A stretch of DNA of 64,000 bases from Streptomyces roseolilacinus (lineage in GTDB: Bacteria > Actinomycetota > Actinomycetes > Streptomycetales > Streptomycetaceae): positions 62,001-126,000 of the forward strand of contig NZ_BMSV01000010.1 in NCBI RefSeq assembly GCF_014649335.1. Direction: 5' to 3'. A program made the position numbers and the translations under genes. This document shows, piece by piece, positions 16,266-25,292 of the stretch. Under the pieces are notes generated by a model. The model did no database searches, was not told the DNA's origin, and saw only the letters and a program-made list of their open reading frames with translations. The stretch's first letter is position 1. Every line of letters starts with the position of its first letter.

Positions 16266-17600
16266 TTACGAGCGGAAGTGGCGCTCCAGACCCTGCCACA
16301 CGTCGTCGTAGCCCCGCTGCAGGTGGTCCGCTCCGGCCGCCTGGGCGGTGGCCGTCACGGGCCAGCGGGTCTCGAACATGAAGGCCAGGCCGTCGTCGAC
16401 CTTCTGCGGCCTCAGCTCGGCGGCGCTCGCCTTGTCGAAGGTCTCCCGGTCGGGGCCGTGCGCGGACATCATGTTGTGCAGCGACCCGCCGCCGGGGACG
16501 AATCCCTCCGCCTTCGCGTCGTACGCCCCCTCGATGAGGCCCATGTACTCGCTCATCACGTTGCGGTGGAAGTACGGCGGGCGGAAGGTGTCCTCGCCGA
16601 CCAGCCAGCGCGGCGCGAACACCACGAAGTCGACGCCCGCGAGGCCGGGCGTGTCGGTCGGCGCGGTGAGCACCGTGAAGATCGACGGGTCGGGGTGGTC
16701 GTAGCTGATCGTCCCGATGACGTTGAAGGAGCGCAGGTCGTAGACGTACGGGACGTGGTTGCCGTGCCAGGCGACGACGTCCAGCGGGGAGTGGCCGTAG
16801 GTGGCCCGCCAGAGGTTGCCGCAGTACTTGTTGACGACCTCGACCGGGCCCTCCACGTCCTCGTACGCGGCGACCGGGGCCCGGAAGTCGCGCGGGTTCG
16901 CCAGGCCGTTGGCGCCGATCGGGCCGAGGTCGGGCAGCCGGAACGGCTGCCCGTAGTTCTCGCACACGTACCCGCGGGCGGTCCCGTCCACCAGCTCCAC
17001 GCGGAAGCGGACGCCGCGCGGCACCAGCGCCACCTCGCCGGGGCGCACGGCGAGCAGGCCCAGCTCGGTGCGGAGCAGCAGCCCGCCGCGCTCCGGGACG
17101 ATCAGCAGCTCGCCGTCCGCGTCGCTGAACACCCGCTCCATGGGGGCGTTCGCGTGGTACAGGTGCACGGCCATGCCGGCGCGCTGCGCCACGTCGCCGT
17201 TGCCGCCCAGCGTCCACAGGCCGGCCAGCCAGTCCGTACCGGGCGCGGGCTCCGGGAGGGGGTTCCAGCGCAGCCGGTTGGGGTCCGGGACGGTCTCGGT
17301 GAAGGGCGCCGAGCGCAGCGCGCCGTTGTCGGCGCGGGTGAACGGCGGGTGCGCGGCCGAGGGCCTGATGCGGTACAGCCACGACCGGCGGTTGTGGGCC
17401 CGCGGCTCGGTGAAGGCGCTGCCGCTCAGCTGCTCCGCGTACAGCCCGAGCGGTGCCCGCTGCGGGGAGTTCCGCCCCAGCGGGAGGGCGCCGGGCACGG
17501 CCTCCGAATGGTGCTCGTTGCCGAAGCCGGAGAGGTACTCCAGGCTCTCGGCGGTCTTCCTCGTCTGCTCGTTCGCCTCTGCGGCGCCGCCCATGCTCAT
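16266..17600 (-). CDS. hmgA: Homogentisate 1,2-dioxygenase
   Basis: It opens the ring of homogentisate to maleylacetoacetate, the central step of tyrosine/phenylalanine catabolism, in the cytoplasm with Fe(II). At 444 residues it has normal family length. The N-terminal block LSGFGNEHHSEAVPGALP is diagnostic. Iron ligands are visible in PPYFHRNVMSEYMGLIEG (His and Glu) and SLHNMMSAHGPD (His). ATG 17600 is preferred because AGGAG lies eight bases upstream. A perfect palindrome at 17621-17648 sits just before the start. The other pathway genes (hppD, maleylacetoacetate isomerase, fumarylacetoacetase) are not in the window. Confidence 0.96.
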   Translation of the reverse strand: MSMGGAAEANEQTRKTAESLEYLSGFGNEHHSEAVPGALPLGRNSPQRAPLGLYAEQLSGSAFTEPRAHNRRSWLYRIRPSAAHPPFTRADNGALRSAPFTETVPDPNRLRWNPLPEPAPGTDWLAGLWTLGGNGDVAQRAGMAVHLYHANAPMERVFSDADGELLIVPERGGLLLRTELGLLAVRPGEVALVPRGVRFRVELVDGTARGYVCENYGQPFRLPDLGPIGANGLANPRDFRAPVAAYEDVEGPVEVVNKYCGNLWRATYGHSPLDVVAWHGNHVPYVYDLRSFNVIGTISYDHPDPSIFTVLTAPTDTPGLAGVDFVVFAPRWLVGEDTFRPPYFHRNVMSEYMGLIEGAYDAKAEGFVPGGGSLHNMMSAHGPDRETFDKASAAELRPQKVDDGLAFMFETRWPVTATAQAAGADHLQRGYDDVWQGLERHFRS

Positions 17601-17620
17601 CGCACGCTCCTGCTGCTCAT

Positions 17621-17648
17621 GGAATCCTATGGGAGACCGTAGGATTCC
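17621..17648. promoter_or_regulatory. Perfect palindrome upstream of hmgA
   Basis: Arms GGAATCCTA (17621-17629) and TAGGATTCC (17640-17648) are exact reverse complements around a 10-bp centre, 20 bp before the hmgA start codon. A dimeric repressor bound there would block transcription or initiation. The adjacent GntR regulator is the obvious candidate. Confidence 0.6.
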
Positions 17649-17832
17649 AGGCGGTCCACGTCAACGGGGCGGGCCGCCGGAGTCCGCGGCCCCGGTCGCC
17701 GGCCGTGCGCCGCGTGCCGGAGCGGGAGTGGGACGGATCCGCCGCCCGGGGGGTTCCGGGGCGGGGCCGGGTGGTTCGCCCGCCCCCGTGCAGGGCCCCG
17801 GTGCCGGGCCGGCCGGGGACCGGTCGCGAAGC

Positions 17833-17907
17833 CCCGCCCGCTCCGGGCCCGCCCGCTCCGGGCCCGCCCGCTGCTCCGGTCCCGTCCGCTCCGGTCCCGC
17901 TCCGACC
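17833..17907. repeat. Tandem 15-bp repeats
   Basis: Two exact copies of CCCGCCCGCTCCGGG (17833-17862) are followed by an 18-bp variant, a 15-bp variant and a partial copy ending near 17907. The repeats are non-coding. Confidence 0.6.
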
Positions 17908-17920
17908 GTCGCCAGCGTGC

Positions 17921-17935
17921 GTACCGGTCGGTATG
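17921..17935. promoter_or_regulatory. TetR-type operator-like site before the molybdopterin oxidoreductase
   Basis: Read on the minus strand this is CATACCGACCGGTAC. It shares the core CATACCGACYGGT with sites at 36292 and 40191 and resembles the site at 25207. It ends 47 bp before the start codon. Confidence 0.45.
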
Positions 17936-17982
17936 CTCGGCCGGGTCCGCTTCCGTGTCCGCCGTAGAACCGGGGGAGACCC

Positions 17983-20187
17983 ATGCCCACCACCACCGCG
18001 CCGCGCATCTGCCCGCTCTGCGAGGCCACCTGCGGGCTCACCCTCACCCTCGACGGCACCCGCGTCACCGGGGCCCGCGGGGACCGCGACGACATCTTCA
18101 GCCGCGGGTTCGTCTGCCCCAAGGGCGCCTCCTTCGGAGAGCTGGACGCCGACCCGGACCGGCTGCGCTCCCCGCTCGTCCGGGTGGACGGCGCCCTGCG
18201 CGAGGCGACCTGGGACGAGGCGTTCGACCTGGTCGCGCGCAGGCTCCCGCCGCTCGTCGCCGCCCACGGCCCGAACGCCGTCGCCGTCGTGCTGGGCAAC
18301 CCCAACGTCCACACCATGGCCGGCGCCCTCTACCCGCCGCTGCTGCTGGGCGCGCTGCGCACCCGCAACGTCTTCAGCGCCTCCACCGTCGACCAGATGC
18401 CCAAGCACGTCTCCTGCGGCCTGCTGTTCGGCGACGCCCAGGCCATCCCCGTCCCGGACCTGGACCGCACCGCCCACCTGCTGATCGTCGGCGCCAACCC
18501 GCTGGACTCCAACGGCAGCCTGTGCACCGCGCCCGACTTCCCCGGCCGCCTCAAGGCCCTGCGCTCCCGCGGGGGCACCCTCACCGTCGTCGACCCGCGC
18601 CGCACCCGCACGGCCCGCCTCGCCGACCGGTACGTGCCGATCCGCCCCGGCACGGACGCGCTGCTCCTCGCCGCGCTGGCCCAGGTGCTGTTCGCGGAGG
18701 ACCTCGCCGACCCGGGCGCCCTCGCCGGCCACCTAGAGGGCGTCGACCGGGTCGCCGCGGCGGTACGGGACTTCACCCCCGAGGCGGTCGCCGCGGCGTG
18801 CGACGTGGAGCCCGGCACGATCCGCGCCATGGCCCGCGAACTGGCGGCGGCGCCCTGTGCCGCGGTCTACGGGCGGGTGGGCGGCAGCACCGTCGCGTAC
18901 GGCACCCTGACCAACTGGCTCGTGGACGTCCTGAACGTCCTCACGGGCAACCTCGACCGCCCCGGCGGCGCCATGTTCCCGCTCGCCGCCACCGCGCCCG
19001 CGCCCCGCCCCGCCGGACCCGGCAGGGGCTTCGCCCTCGGCCGCTGGTCCAGCCGCGTCTCGGGCCACCCGGAGGCCAAGAGCGAACTCCCGCTCGCCGC
19101 GCTCGCCGAGGAGATCGACACCCCCGGCGACGGCCGCGTCCGCGCCCTCGTGACGATCGCCGCGAACCCGGTCCTCTCCGCCCCGGACGGCGACCGCCTC
19201 GACCGCGCGCTCGACCGCGACCTGGACTTCATGGTCGCCGTCGACCCGTACCTCAACGAGACCACGCGCCACGCCGACGTGGTCCTGCCCCCGCCGCCGC
19301 CCTCCCAGACCGCCCACTTCGACTTCGCGTTCAACCACTTCGCCGTCCGCAACCAGGTCCGCTACACCCCGGCCGCCGTCCCGCTGGAGGAGGGCCGGAT
19401 GGACGAGTGCGAGATCCACGCCCGGCTGGTCCTCGCCGCCACCGGCGCGCAGGGCACGCCGCCGGACGCCGTGGACGCCCTGGCGATCGACCGCGCCCTC
19501 GCCAAGGCCGCGGCCCAGCCGCACTCGCCCGCGCACGGCATGGACCCCGCCGCGTTCGCCACCCGGCTGACCGGCCGCACCCCCGCCGAGCGGCGGCTCG
19601 ACCTGATGCTGCGCCTCGGCCCGTACGGGCTGACGCTGGAGGACCTCCTCGCCCACCCGCACGGCATCGACCTCGGCCCGCTCCGGCCGCGCCTCCCGCA
19701 GGTGCTGAAGACCCGCAGCGGCCGCGTCGAGCTGTTCCCCGAGCCGATCGCCGCCGACCTGCCCCGGCTGCGCGCGGCCCTCGCCGACCCCGCGCCGCCG
19801 CTCGTCCTGGTGGGCCGCCGCCACCTGCGCTCCAACAACAGCTGGCTGCACAACGTCCCCGCCCTCAACGGCGGTACCAACACCTGCACCCTGCAGGTCC
19901 ACCCGGACGACGCGGCCCGCCTCGGCCTGCGCGACGGCGCGCCGGCCCGGGTGAAGGGCGAGGGCGGCGAGGTGGAGGCCCCGGTCGAGGTGACGGACGC
20001 GGTCCGCAGGGGAGTGGTGAGCCTCCCGCACGGCTGGGGCCACGACCGGCCCGGCACCCGCCTCTCGTTCGCCGCGACCCGCCCCGGGGTCAACGTCAAC
20101 CAGCTCCTCGACGGCACCCGCCTGGACCCCCTCTCCGGAACGGCCGTGCTCAACGGCTTCCCGGTGGAGGTGACGCCGGTGGGCTGA
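17983..20187 (+). CDS. Molybdopterin oxidoreductase (FdhA/nitrate-reductase superfamily)
   Basis: The 734-residue cytoplasmic enzyme should carry bis-MGD and one [4Fe-4S] cluster. The cluster ligands are the N-terminal cysteines CPLCEATC (Cys9, 12, 16) and the one in RGFVCPKG. Domain blocks follow in the usual order: VLGNPNVHTMAGALYPPLLL, LLIVGANPLDSNGSL, TLTVVDPRRTRTARLAD, LTGNLDRPGGAMFPL, and a C-terminal cofactor domain LRSNNSWLHNVPALNGG / VNQLLDGTRLDPLSG. No Tat signal is present. Redox partner subunits are not adjacent, and the substrate is unknown. The SGNH-gap architecture with no selenocysteine or obvious Mo-ligating Cys/Ser motif leaves the ligand unclear. Start ATG 17983 has GGGGGAGA upstream. 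Confidence 0.9.
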   Translation: MPTTTAPRICPLCEATCGLTLTLDGTRVTGARGDRDDIFSRGFVCPKGASFGELDADPDRLRSPLVRVDGALREATWDEAFDLVARRLPPLVAAHGPNAVAVVLGNPNVHTMAGALYPPLLLGALRTRNVFSASTVDQMPKHVSCGLLFGDAQAIPVPDLDRTAHLLIVGANPLDSNGSLCTAPDFPGRLKALRSRGGTLTVVDPRRTRTARLADRYVPIRPGTDALLLAALAQVLFAEDLADPGALAGHLEGVDRVAAAVRDFTPEAVAAACDVEPGTIRAMARELAAAPCAAVYGRVGGSTVAYGTLTNWLVDVLNVLTGNLDRPGGAMFPLAATAPAPRPAGPGRGFALGRWSSRVSGHPEAKSELPLAALAEEIDTPGDGRVRALVTIAANPVLSAPDGDRLDRALDRDLDFMVAVDPYLNETTRHADVVLPPPPPSQTAHFDFAFNHFAVRNQVRYTPAAVPLEEGRMDECEIHARLVLAATGAQGTPPDAVDALAIDRALAKAAAQPHSPAHGMDPAAFATRLTGRTPAERRLDLMLRLGPYGLTLEDLLAHPHGIDLGPLRPRLPQVLKTRSGRVELFPEPIAADLPRLRAALADPAPPLVLVGRRHLRSNNSWLHNVPALNGGTNTCTLQVHPDDAARLGLRDGAPARVKGEGGEVEAPVEVTDAVRRGVVSLPHGWGHDRPGTRLSFAATRPGVNVNQLLDGTRLDPLSGTAVLNGFPVEVTPVG

Positions 20188-20245
20188 CCGGGCGAACCGG
20201 CGGCGGCGCGCCGTGCACCGTGCGGCTCATATCCGGGATGTGACT

Positions 20246-20260
20246 GATAGTCGGATTATC
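20246..20260. promoter_or_regulatory. Imperfect inverted repeat before the sortase-substrate gene
   Basis: GATAGTC and GATTATC form an inverted repeat with one mismatch around a central G, about 40 bp before the start codon, in the only AT-rich patch of this gap. It could be an operator or part of the promoter. Confidence 0.3.
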
Positions 20261-20297
20261 GGTTGATCCGTACGACATCCTCACGGAGGAACCCGTC

Positions 20298-20972
20298 ATG
20301 ACCGCAGCCCGACCACTCCTGCGCACCGCCGTCGCCGGACTCGTCCTCGGCGGCCTCGCCTTCGCCGGCGCGCCCGCCGCCGTCGCCCAGCCCGGTGAGA
20401 ACGGCGACATCAAGATCCACGACACCGACACGCCGCCGCTCGACCAGCGCAGCGAGTCCAAGGTGTGTCGCTTCTACCTCGCCGCCTTCAACTTCGAGGG
20501 GCTGCAGCAGCTCACCTACACCCTCACCCCGGAGCCGCTGGAGGCCGGCGACCCCACCGTCCAGGGGGCGATCACGCTCACCGCGACCGGGACCGGGCAG
20601 ACCACCGAACTGACGCTGCCGGACGGCCAGTACAGGCTCACCTGGACCTTCCCCGGCGCCACCGGGATCAAGCTGAAGACCTTCCGCGTCGACTGCCCCA
20701 ACGGCGAGCGGCACAAGGACGGCGACCACGGCAAGGACCACAAGGACACCAAGGACACCAAGGACGCCGGCCAGGGCAACGGCGGCGACGGCGGCGGCGA
20801 CCAGGCCCACAAGGAGCCGCGCGGCGGTGTGGGCGCGGGCGGCGGCGGCATGGCGGGCACGGCCGGCGACACGCCGGTGCTCGGTGTCGGAGCGGCGCTC
20901 GCGGCCGGCCTGGCGGGAACCGCCGGGCTGATCCTCGTCCGCCGTCGCCGTCGCGCCGATGGCGCCGCGTAG
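20298..20972 (+). CDS. Secreted, membrane-anchored protein next to a class F sortase
   Basis: The 224-residue protein has a Sec signal peptide (about residues 1-33, ending AAVAQ). A globular part (about 34-135) has two cysteines (SKVCRFYL and FRVDCPNG) that could form a disulfide. A charged low-complexity linker rich in Lys, Asp and Gly (DHGKDHKDTKDTKDAGQG) follows, then a C-terminal hydrophobic segment (VLGVGAALAAGLAGTAGLILV) ending RRRRRADGAA. This is the layout of a sortase substrate, but no standard LPxTG is present; the stretch before the helix is GMAGTAGDTP. The stop overlaps the sortase gene by 14 bp, so the two are coupled. GGAGGA precedes the ATG. The function of the globular part is unknown. 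Confidence 0.8.
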   Translation: MTAARPLLRTAVAGLVLGGLAFAGAPAAVAQPGENGDIKIHDTDTPPLDQRSESKVCRFYLAAFNFEGLQQLTYTLTPEPLEAGDPTVQGAITLTATGTGQTTELTLPDGQYRLTWTFPGATGIKLKTFRVDCPNGERHKDGDHGKDHKDTKDTKDAGQGNGGDGGGDQAHKEPRGGVGAGGGGMAGTAGDTPVLGVGAALAAGLAGTAGLILVRRRRRADGAA

Positions 20973-21831
20973 GCCCCGGTACTCACGGTTCACCCGTCGG
21001 CAGCGGCGCCTCCTCCGCCTCACCAGGACGGTGGCGGCGACGGTGGTGCTGGTCTCCGGCGGGGCCTGGTGGGCCCAGGACGGCGAGCCGTCCGGGCCCG
21101 CCCCGGCAGTGGTGGCGGCGCCGCAGCCGGGGCCCGTGACCACCCCGCCGCCCACCGCCGAGGCGAAGGCCGGGCAGCCGGCCGCCCCGCGGGCGCGGCA
21201 GCAGGGCGACCCGCGGACGGGGTGGCCGGCCGCCCCGCGGACCCGGCAGCCGGCCGGCCCGCAGGCACGGCGGGACGCCGGACGGCCGGCGGGGGGCCCG
21301 ACGTGGCCCGCGGCGCCGCGGCCGTCGGCGAAACCGCCCCCCGCCCCCCTCCCGCCCTCGCCCGCCAAGCGGATCGCCGTCCCGGCCATCACCATCGAGG
21401 CGCCGGTCATGCGCCTGGGCCTCGACCGGTCGGGGCAGCTGCTCTCCCCGCCCGTCGACCGGCCCCGGCTGGTCGGCTGGTACGAGGGCGGCGCCACGCC
21501 CGGCGAGAAGGGCACCGCGATCGTGGTCGGCCACCGCGACACCCGCACCGGGCCGGCCATCTTCCTGAACCTCAACGCGCTCAAGCCCGGCAACACCGTC
21601 CGGGTCACCCGCGAGGACGGGATCACCGCGGTGTTCACGGTCGACCGCGTGCGCACCTACGACAAGGCGAACTTCCCCGACCGGGAGGTGTACGGGCCGG
21701 CGGGACGGCCCGAGCTGCGCCTGCTCACCTGCGGGGGTGCCTTCGACCCCCGTCAGGGGTATGCGGCCAACGTCGTCGTCTTCGCCCACCTCACCGACAC
21801 CGTCCCGGCGGACGCCCCCCGCGGGGCGTGA
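20959..21831 (+). CDS. Class F sortase
   Basis: The 290-residue membrane-tethered transpeptidase has a basic N-terminus, a single membrane segment (about 23-39, TRTVAATVVLVSGGAWW), and a long Pro/Ala/Arg-rich linker with imperfect repeats to about residue 136. The sortase barrel follows, starting KRIAVPAITIEAPV. Catalytic residues are visible as His192 in VVGHRDTRTG, Cys258 in LRLLTCGG, and a candidate Arg265 in FDPRQGY. Class F is the actinobacterial group with the TLTCGG-type motif and N-terminal anchor. It overlaps the preceding gene, whose product is the natural candidate substrate. Confidence 0.9.
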   Translation: MAPRRPRYSRFTRRQRRLLRLTRTVAATVVLVSGGAWWAQDGEPSGPAPAVVAAPQPGPVTTPPPTAEAKAGQPAAPRARQQGDPRTGWPAAPRTRQPAGPQARRDAGRPAGGPTWPAAPRPSAKPPPAPLPPSPAKRIAVPAITIEAPVMRLGLDRSGQLLSPPVDRPRLVGWYEGGATPGEKGTAIVVGHRDTRTGPAIFLNLNALKPGNTVRVTREDGITAVFTVDRVRTYDKANFPDREVYGPAGRPELRLLTCGGAFDPRQGYAANVVVFAHLTDTVPADAPRGA

Positions 21832-21869
21832 CGCGGCGGGCCCGCGCCCCACGGCGCGGGCCCGCCGCG
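21832..21869 (+). terminator. Terminator after the sortase gene
   Basis: A perfect 17-bp stem (21832-21848 with 21853-21869) closes on a 4-nt loop immediately after the sortase stop codon. It is one of the strongest hairpins in the window. Confidence 0.75.
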
Positions 21870-21935
21870 GCGTTCCCGTCCGCCGGACCCGCCCCGGTGA
21901 CCGGGCGCCCGCCCCGCCCCGCAGAGGAGACCCGC

Positions 21936-22412
21936 ATGCCCCTCCCCGCGCGCCCCCGCCCCCGCGCCCGCACCGCGGTGTTCGCCGCCGCCTGCCTCCT
22001 GGCGGCCGGCGCCCCCACCGCGTACGCCGCGTTCGGCGACGCCCCGGCCCCCGCGGCCGCCACCGCCGCCGTGCCCGGGGCGCGGTCCCACGTCGAGACC
22101 CGCCTCCTCTTCGGCACCCAACGGCCCGACGGCGGACCGGACGTGACGGACGCCCAGTTCACGGCGTTCGTCGACCGCGAGGTCACCCCCCGCTTCCCCG
22201 CCGGGCTGACCGTCCGGGAGGGGCGCGGCCAGTGGCGGGACGCCTCGGGCCGGATCGTGCGGGAGCGCTCGTACGAACTGGTCCTGCTCTACCCGGCCGC
22301 CGACGCGGCGGCAGGCGGCCGGGAGGTCGAGCGGATCCGCGCGGCATACGTGCGCGCCTTCGGGCAGGAGTCCGTGGGGCGGGTCGACGAGCGGGTCCTG
22401 GCCGACTTCTGA
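21936..22412 (+). CDS. DUF3574 secreted protein
   Basis: The 158-residue protein has a signal peptide (about 1-31, RTAVFAAACLLAAGAPTAYA) and a DUF3574 domain: ETRLLFGTQRPDGG, VTDAQFTAFVDREVTPRFPAGLTV, and GQWRDASGRIVRERSYELVLLYP. The fold is predicted to resemble ferredoxin-like secreted domains; its function is unknown. AGAGGAGA precedes ATG 21936. A strong terminator separates it from the sortase operon, so it is probably transcribed separately. Confidence 0.82.
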   Translation: MPLPARPRPRARTAVFAAACLLAAGAPTAYAAFGDAPAPAAATAAVPGARSHVETRLLFGTQRPDGGPDVTDAQFTAFVDREVTPRFPAGLTVREGRGQWRDASGRIVRERSYELVLLYPAADAAAGGREVERIRAAYVRAFGQESVGRVDERVLADF

Positions 22413-22468
22413 GCGGACCGTGGTGGCAGGATCGTGCCGACCCGGGGGCGCCGGCCTCTGGCGGTGGA

Positions 22469-22487
22469 AAACTACCGCCGCTAGTTT
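22469..22487. promoter_or_regulatory. TetR-type operator before the ALDH-ADH operon
   Basis: The 19-bp sequence AAACTACCGCCGCTAGTTT has perfect 6-bp arms (AAACTA/TAGTTT). It matches 15 of 19 positions of the site at 29224-29242 in the TetR/acyl-CoA dehydrogenase promoter. It ends 53 bp before the ALDH start. Confidence 0.6.
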
Positions 22488-22540
22488 GGTGGGCGACGCA
22501 CGCGCGACAGCCCCAGCGAGCCAGGCCGAAGGAGACAGCG

Positions 22541-23932
<1,392 letters not shown>

Positions 23933-23994
23933 CAGCCCGGGGAACCCCGGGCGCCCCGAACGCTCCGAGCCTTACCAGTCGGGAGAAACCGATC

Positions 23995-25077
23995 GTGGTC
24001 GTCCGCGCCGCCGTCCTGCCCGCCGTCGGGTCTCCGCTGGAGATCACCGGCATCGAACTGCCCGAGCCCGGCCCCGGCGAGGTCCGGGTCCGCCTCGTCG
24101 CCGCCGGGGTCTGCCACTCCGACCTGTCCCTGTCCGACGGCACCATGCGCGTGCCCGTCCCCGCCGTCCTCGGCCACGAGGGCGCCGGCACCGTGGTCTC
24201 CGTGGGGGAGGGCGTCACCGACCTCGCCCCCGGCGACGGCGTCGTCCTCAACTGGGCGCCCGCCTGCGGGTCCTGCCACCACTGCGGGATCGGCGAGGTG
24301 TGGCTGTGCGTCGACGCCCTGTCCGGCATGCACCGCGTGCACGCCGTCTCCGAGGACGGCAGGGACCTCCACCCGGGGCTGAGCGTCGCCGCGTTCGCGG
24401 AGGAGACGGTGGTCCCCGTCTCCTGCGTCCTGCCCGTCCCGGACGGCGTGCCGCTCGCCGACGCCGCCCTCCTCGGCTGCGCCGTGCTCACCGGCTACGG
24501 CGCCGTGCACCACTCCGCCCGCGTGCGCGAGGGCGAGTCGGTCGTCGTGTTCGGCGTCGGCGGGGTCGGCCTGGCCGCCCTCCAGGCCGCCCGGATCGCC
24601 GGCGCCGGACCGATCGTCGCCGTCGACGTGACGCCGGAGAAGGAGGCCCTGGCGAAGGCCGCCGGGGCCACCGACTTCCTCGTCGCCTCCGACACGACCG
24701 CGCGCGAGGTCCGCGCGCTGACCGGGGGGCGGGGCGCCGACGCGGCCGTGGAGTGCGTCGGCCGGGCCGCCACCATCCGCGCCGCCTGGGACTCCACCCG
24801 GCGCGGCGGGCGCACCACGGTCGTCGGCATCGGCGGCAAGGACCAGCGGGTGACGTTCCACGCCCTGGAGATCTTCCACTGGGGCCGCACCCTGTCCGGC
24901 TGCGTCTACGGCAACTCCGACCCGGCCCGCGACCTGCCCGTGCTCGCCGAGCACGTCCGCGCGGGGCGCCTGGACCTGAGCGGCCTGGTGACCCACCGGA
25001 TCGGTCTGGACGGCATCCCGGAGGCGTTCGGCAACATGCTCGCCGGCAAGGGCGGGCGCGCCCTGGTCGTCTTCTAG
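23995..25077 (+). CDS. Zinc-dependent alcohol dehydrogenase (MDR family)
   Basis: The 360-residue enzyme oxidises an alcohol with NAD(P). Catalytic zinc ligands are Cys40 (GVCHSD) and His61 (GHEGAG). Structural zinc cysteines are Cys91, Cys94, Cys97 and Cys105 in CGSCHHCGIGEVWLC. The Rossmann motif is VVVFGVGGVGLAALQAA. GTG 23995 is chosen because GGGAG lies about eight bases upstream and the MDR fold begins immediately (VVVRAAVLP). It forms an operon with the upstream aldehyde dehydrogenase and is followed by a perfect 12-bp hairpin. Confidence 0.92.
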   Translation: MVVRAAVLPAVGSPLEITGIELPEPGPGEVRVRLVAAGVCHSDLSLSDGTMRVPVPAVLGHEGAGTVVSVGEGVTDLAPGDGVVLNWAPACGSCHHCGIGEVWLCVDALSGMHRVHAVSEDGRDLHPGLSVAAFAEETVVPVSCVLPVPDGVPLADAALLGCAVLTGYGAVHHSARVREGESVVVFGVGGVGLAALQAARIAGAGPIVAVDVTPEKEALAKAAGATDFLVASDTTAREVRALTGGRGADAAVECVGRAATIRAAWDSTRRGGRTTVVGIGGKDQRVTFHALEIFHWGRTLSGCVYGNSDPARDLPVLAEHVRAGRLDLSGLVTHRIGLDGIPEAFGNMLAGKGGRALVVF

Positions 25078-25091
25078 AACCGCAGGTGGGA

Positions 25092-25122
25092 GACCCCGGC
25101 CGCGCACCCGGCGGCCGGGGTC
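25092..25122 (+). terminator. Terminator of the ALDH-ADH operon
   Basis: Perfect 12-bp stem GACCCCGGCCGC / GCGGCCGGGGTC with a 7-nt loop, starting 14 bp after the ADH stop. Confidence 0.7.
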
Positions 25123-25206
25123 CCCGTCCTGCCCGGACGCCTTCCGATGGGGCCGGGAGGCCGGGCCGCGGGGCGGCGAAACCGTTGCGGTCCAGGCCGT
25201 TGACGC

Positions 25207-25226
25207 CATACCAGCCGGTCGGTACG
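25207..25226. promoter_or_regulatory. TetR-type operator-like site before the MFS permease
   Basis: CATACCAGCCGGTCGGTACG resembles the sites at 36292 and 40191 and lies 67 bp upstream of the MFS start codon, after the terminator of the preceding operon. The permease thus has its own promoter. Confidence 0.45.
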
Positions 25227-25292
25227 TTCCCGGCAACCAGGCGCCGCCCCCCTTTCCCCGTCCCCGCCCGCACCCGTTCGGAGTGTGCACCC

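Larger units (their letters stand above)
17601..17982. other. Divergent intergenic region between hmgA and the molybdopterin oxidoreductase
   Basis: The 382 bp carry no supported gene. They contain the hmgA palindrome, a GC-rich stretch with 15-bp tandem repeats (17833-17907), and an operator-like sequence followed by a GGGGGAGA Shine-Dalgarno for the gene at 17983. Confidence 0.65.

Noticed and set aside
17833..17907. Repeat array near hmgA as a CRISPR
   Set aside because: Units are 15 bp and directly adjacent with no spacers.
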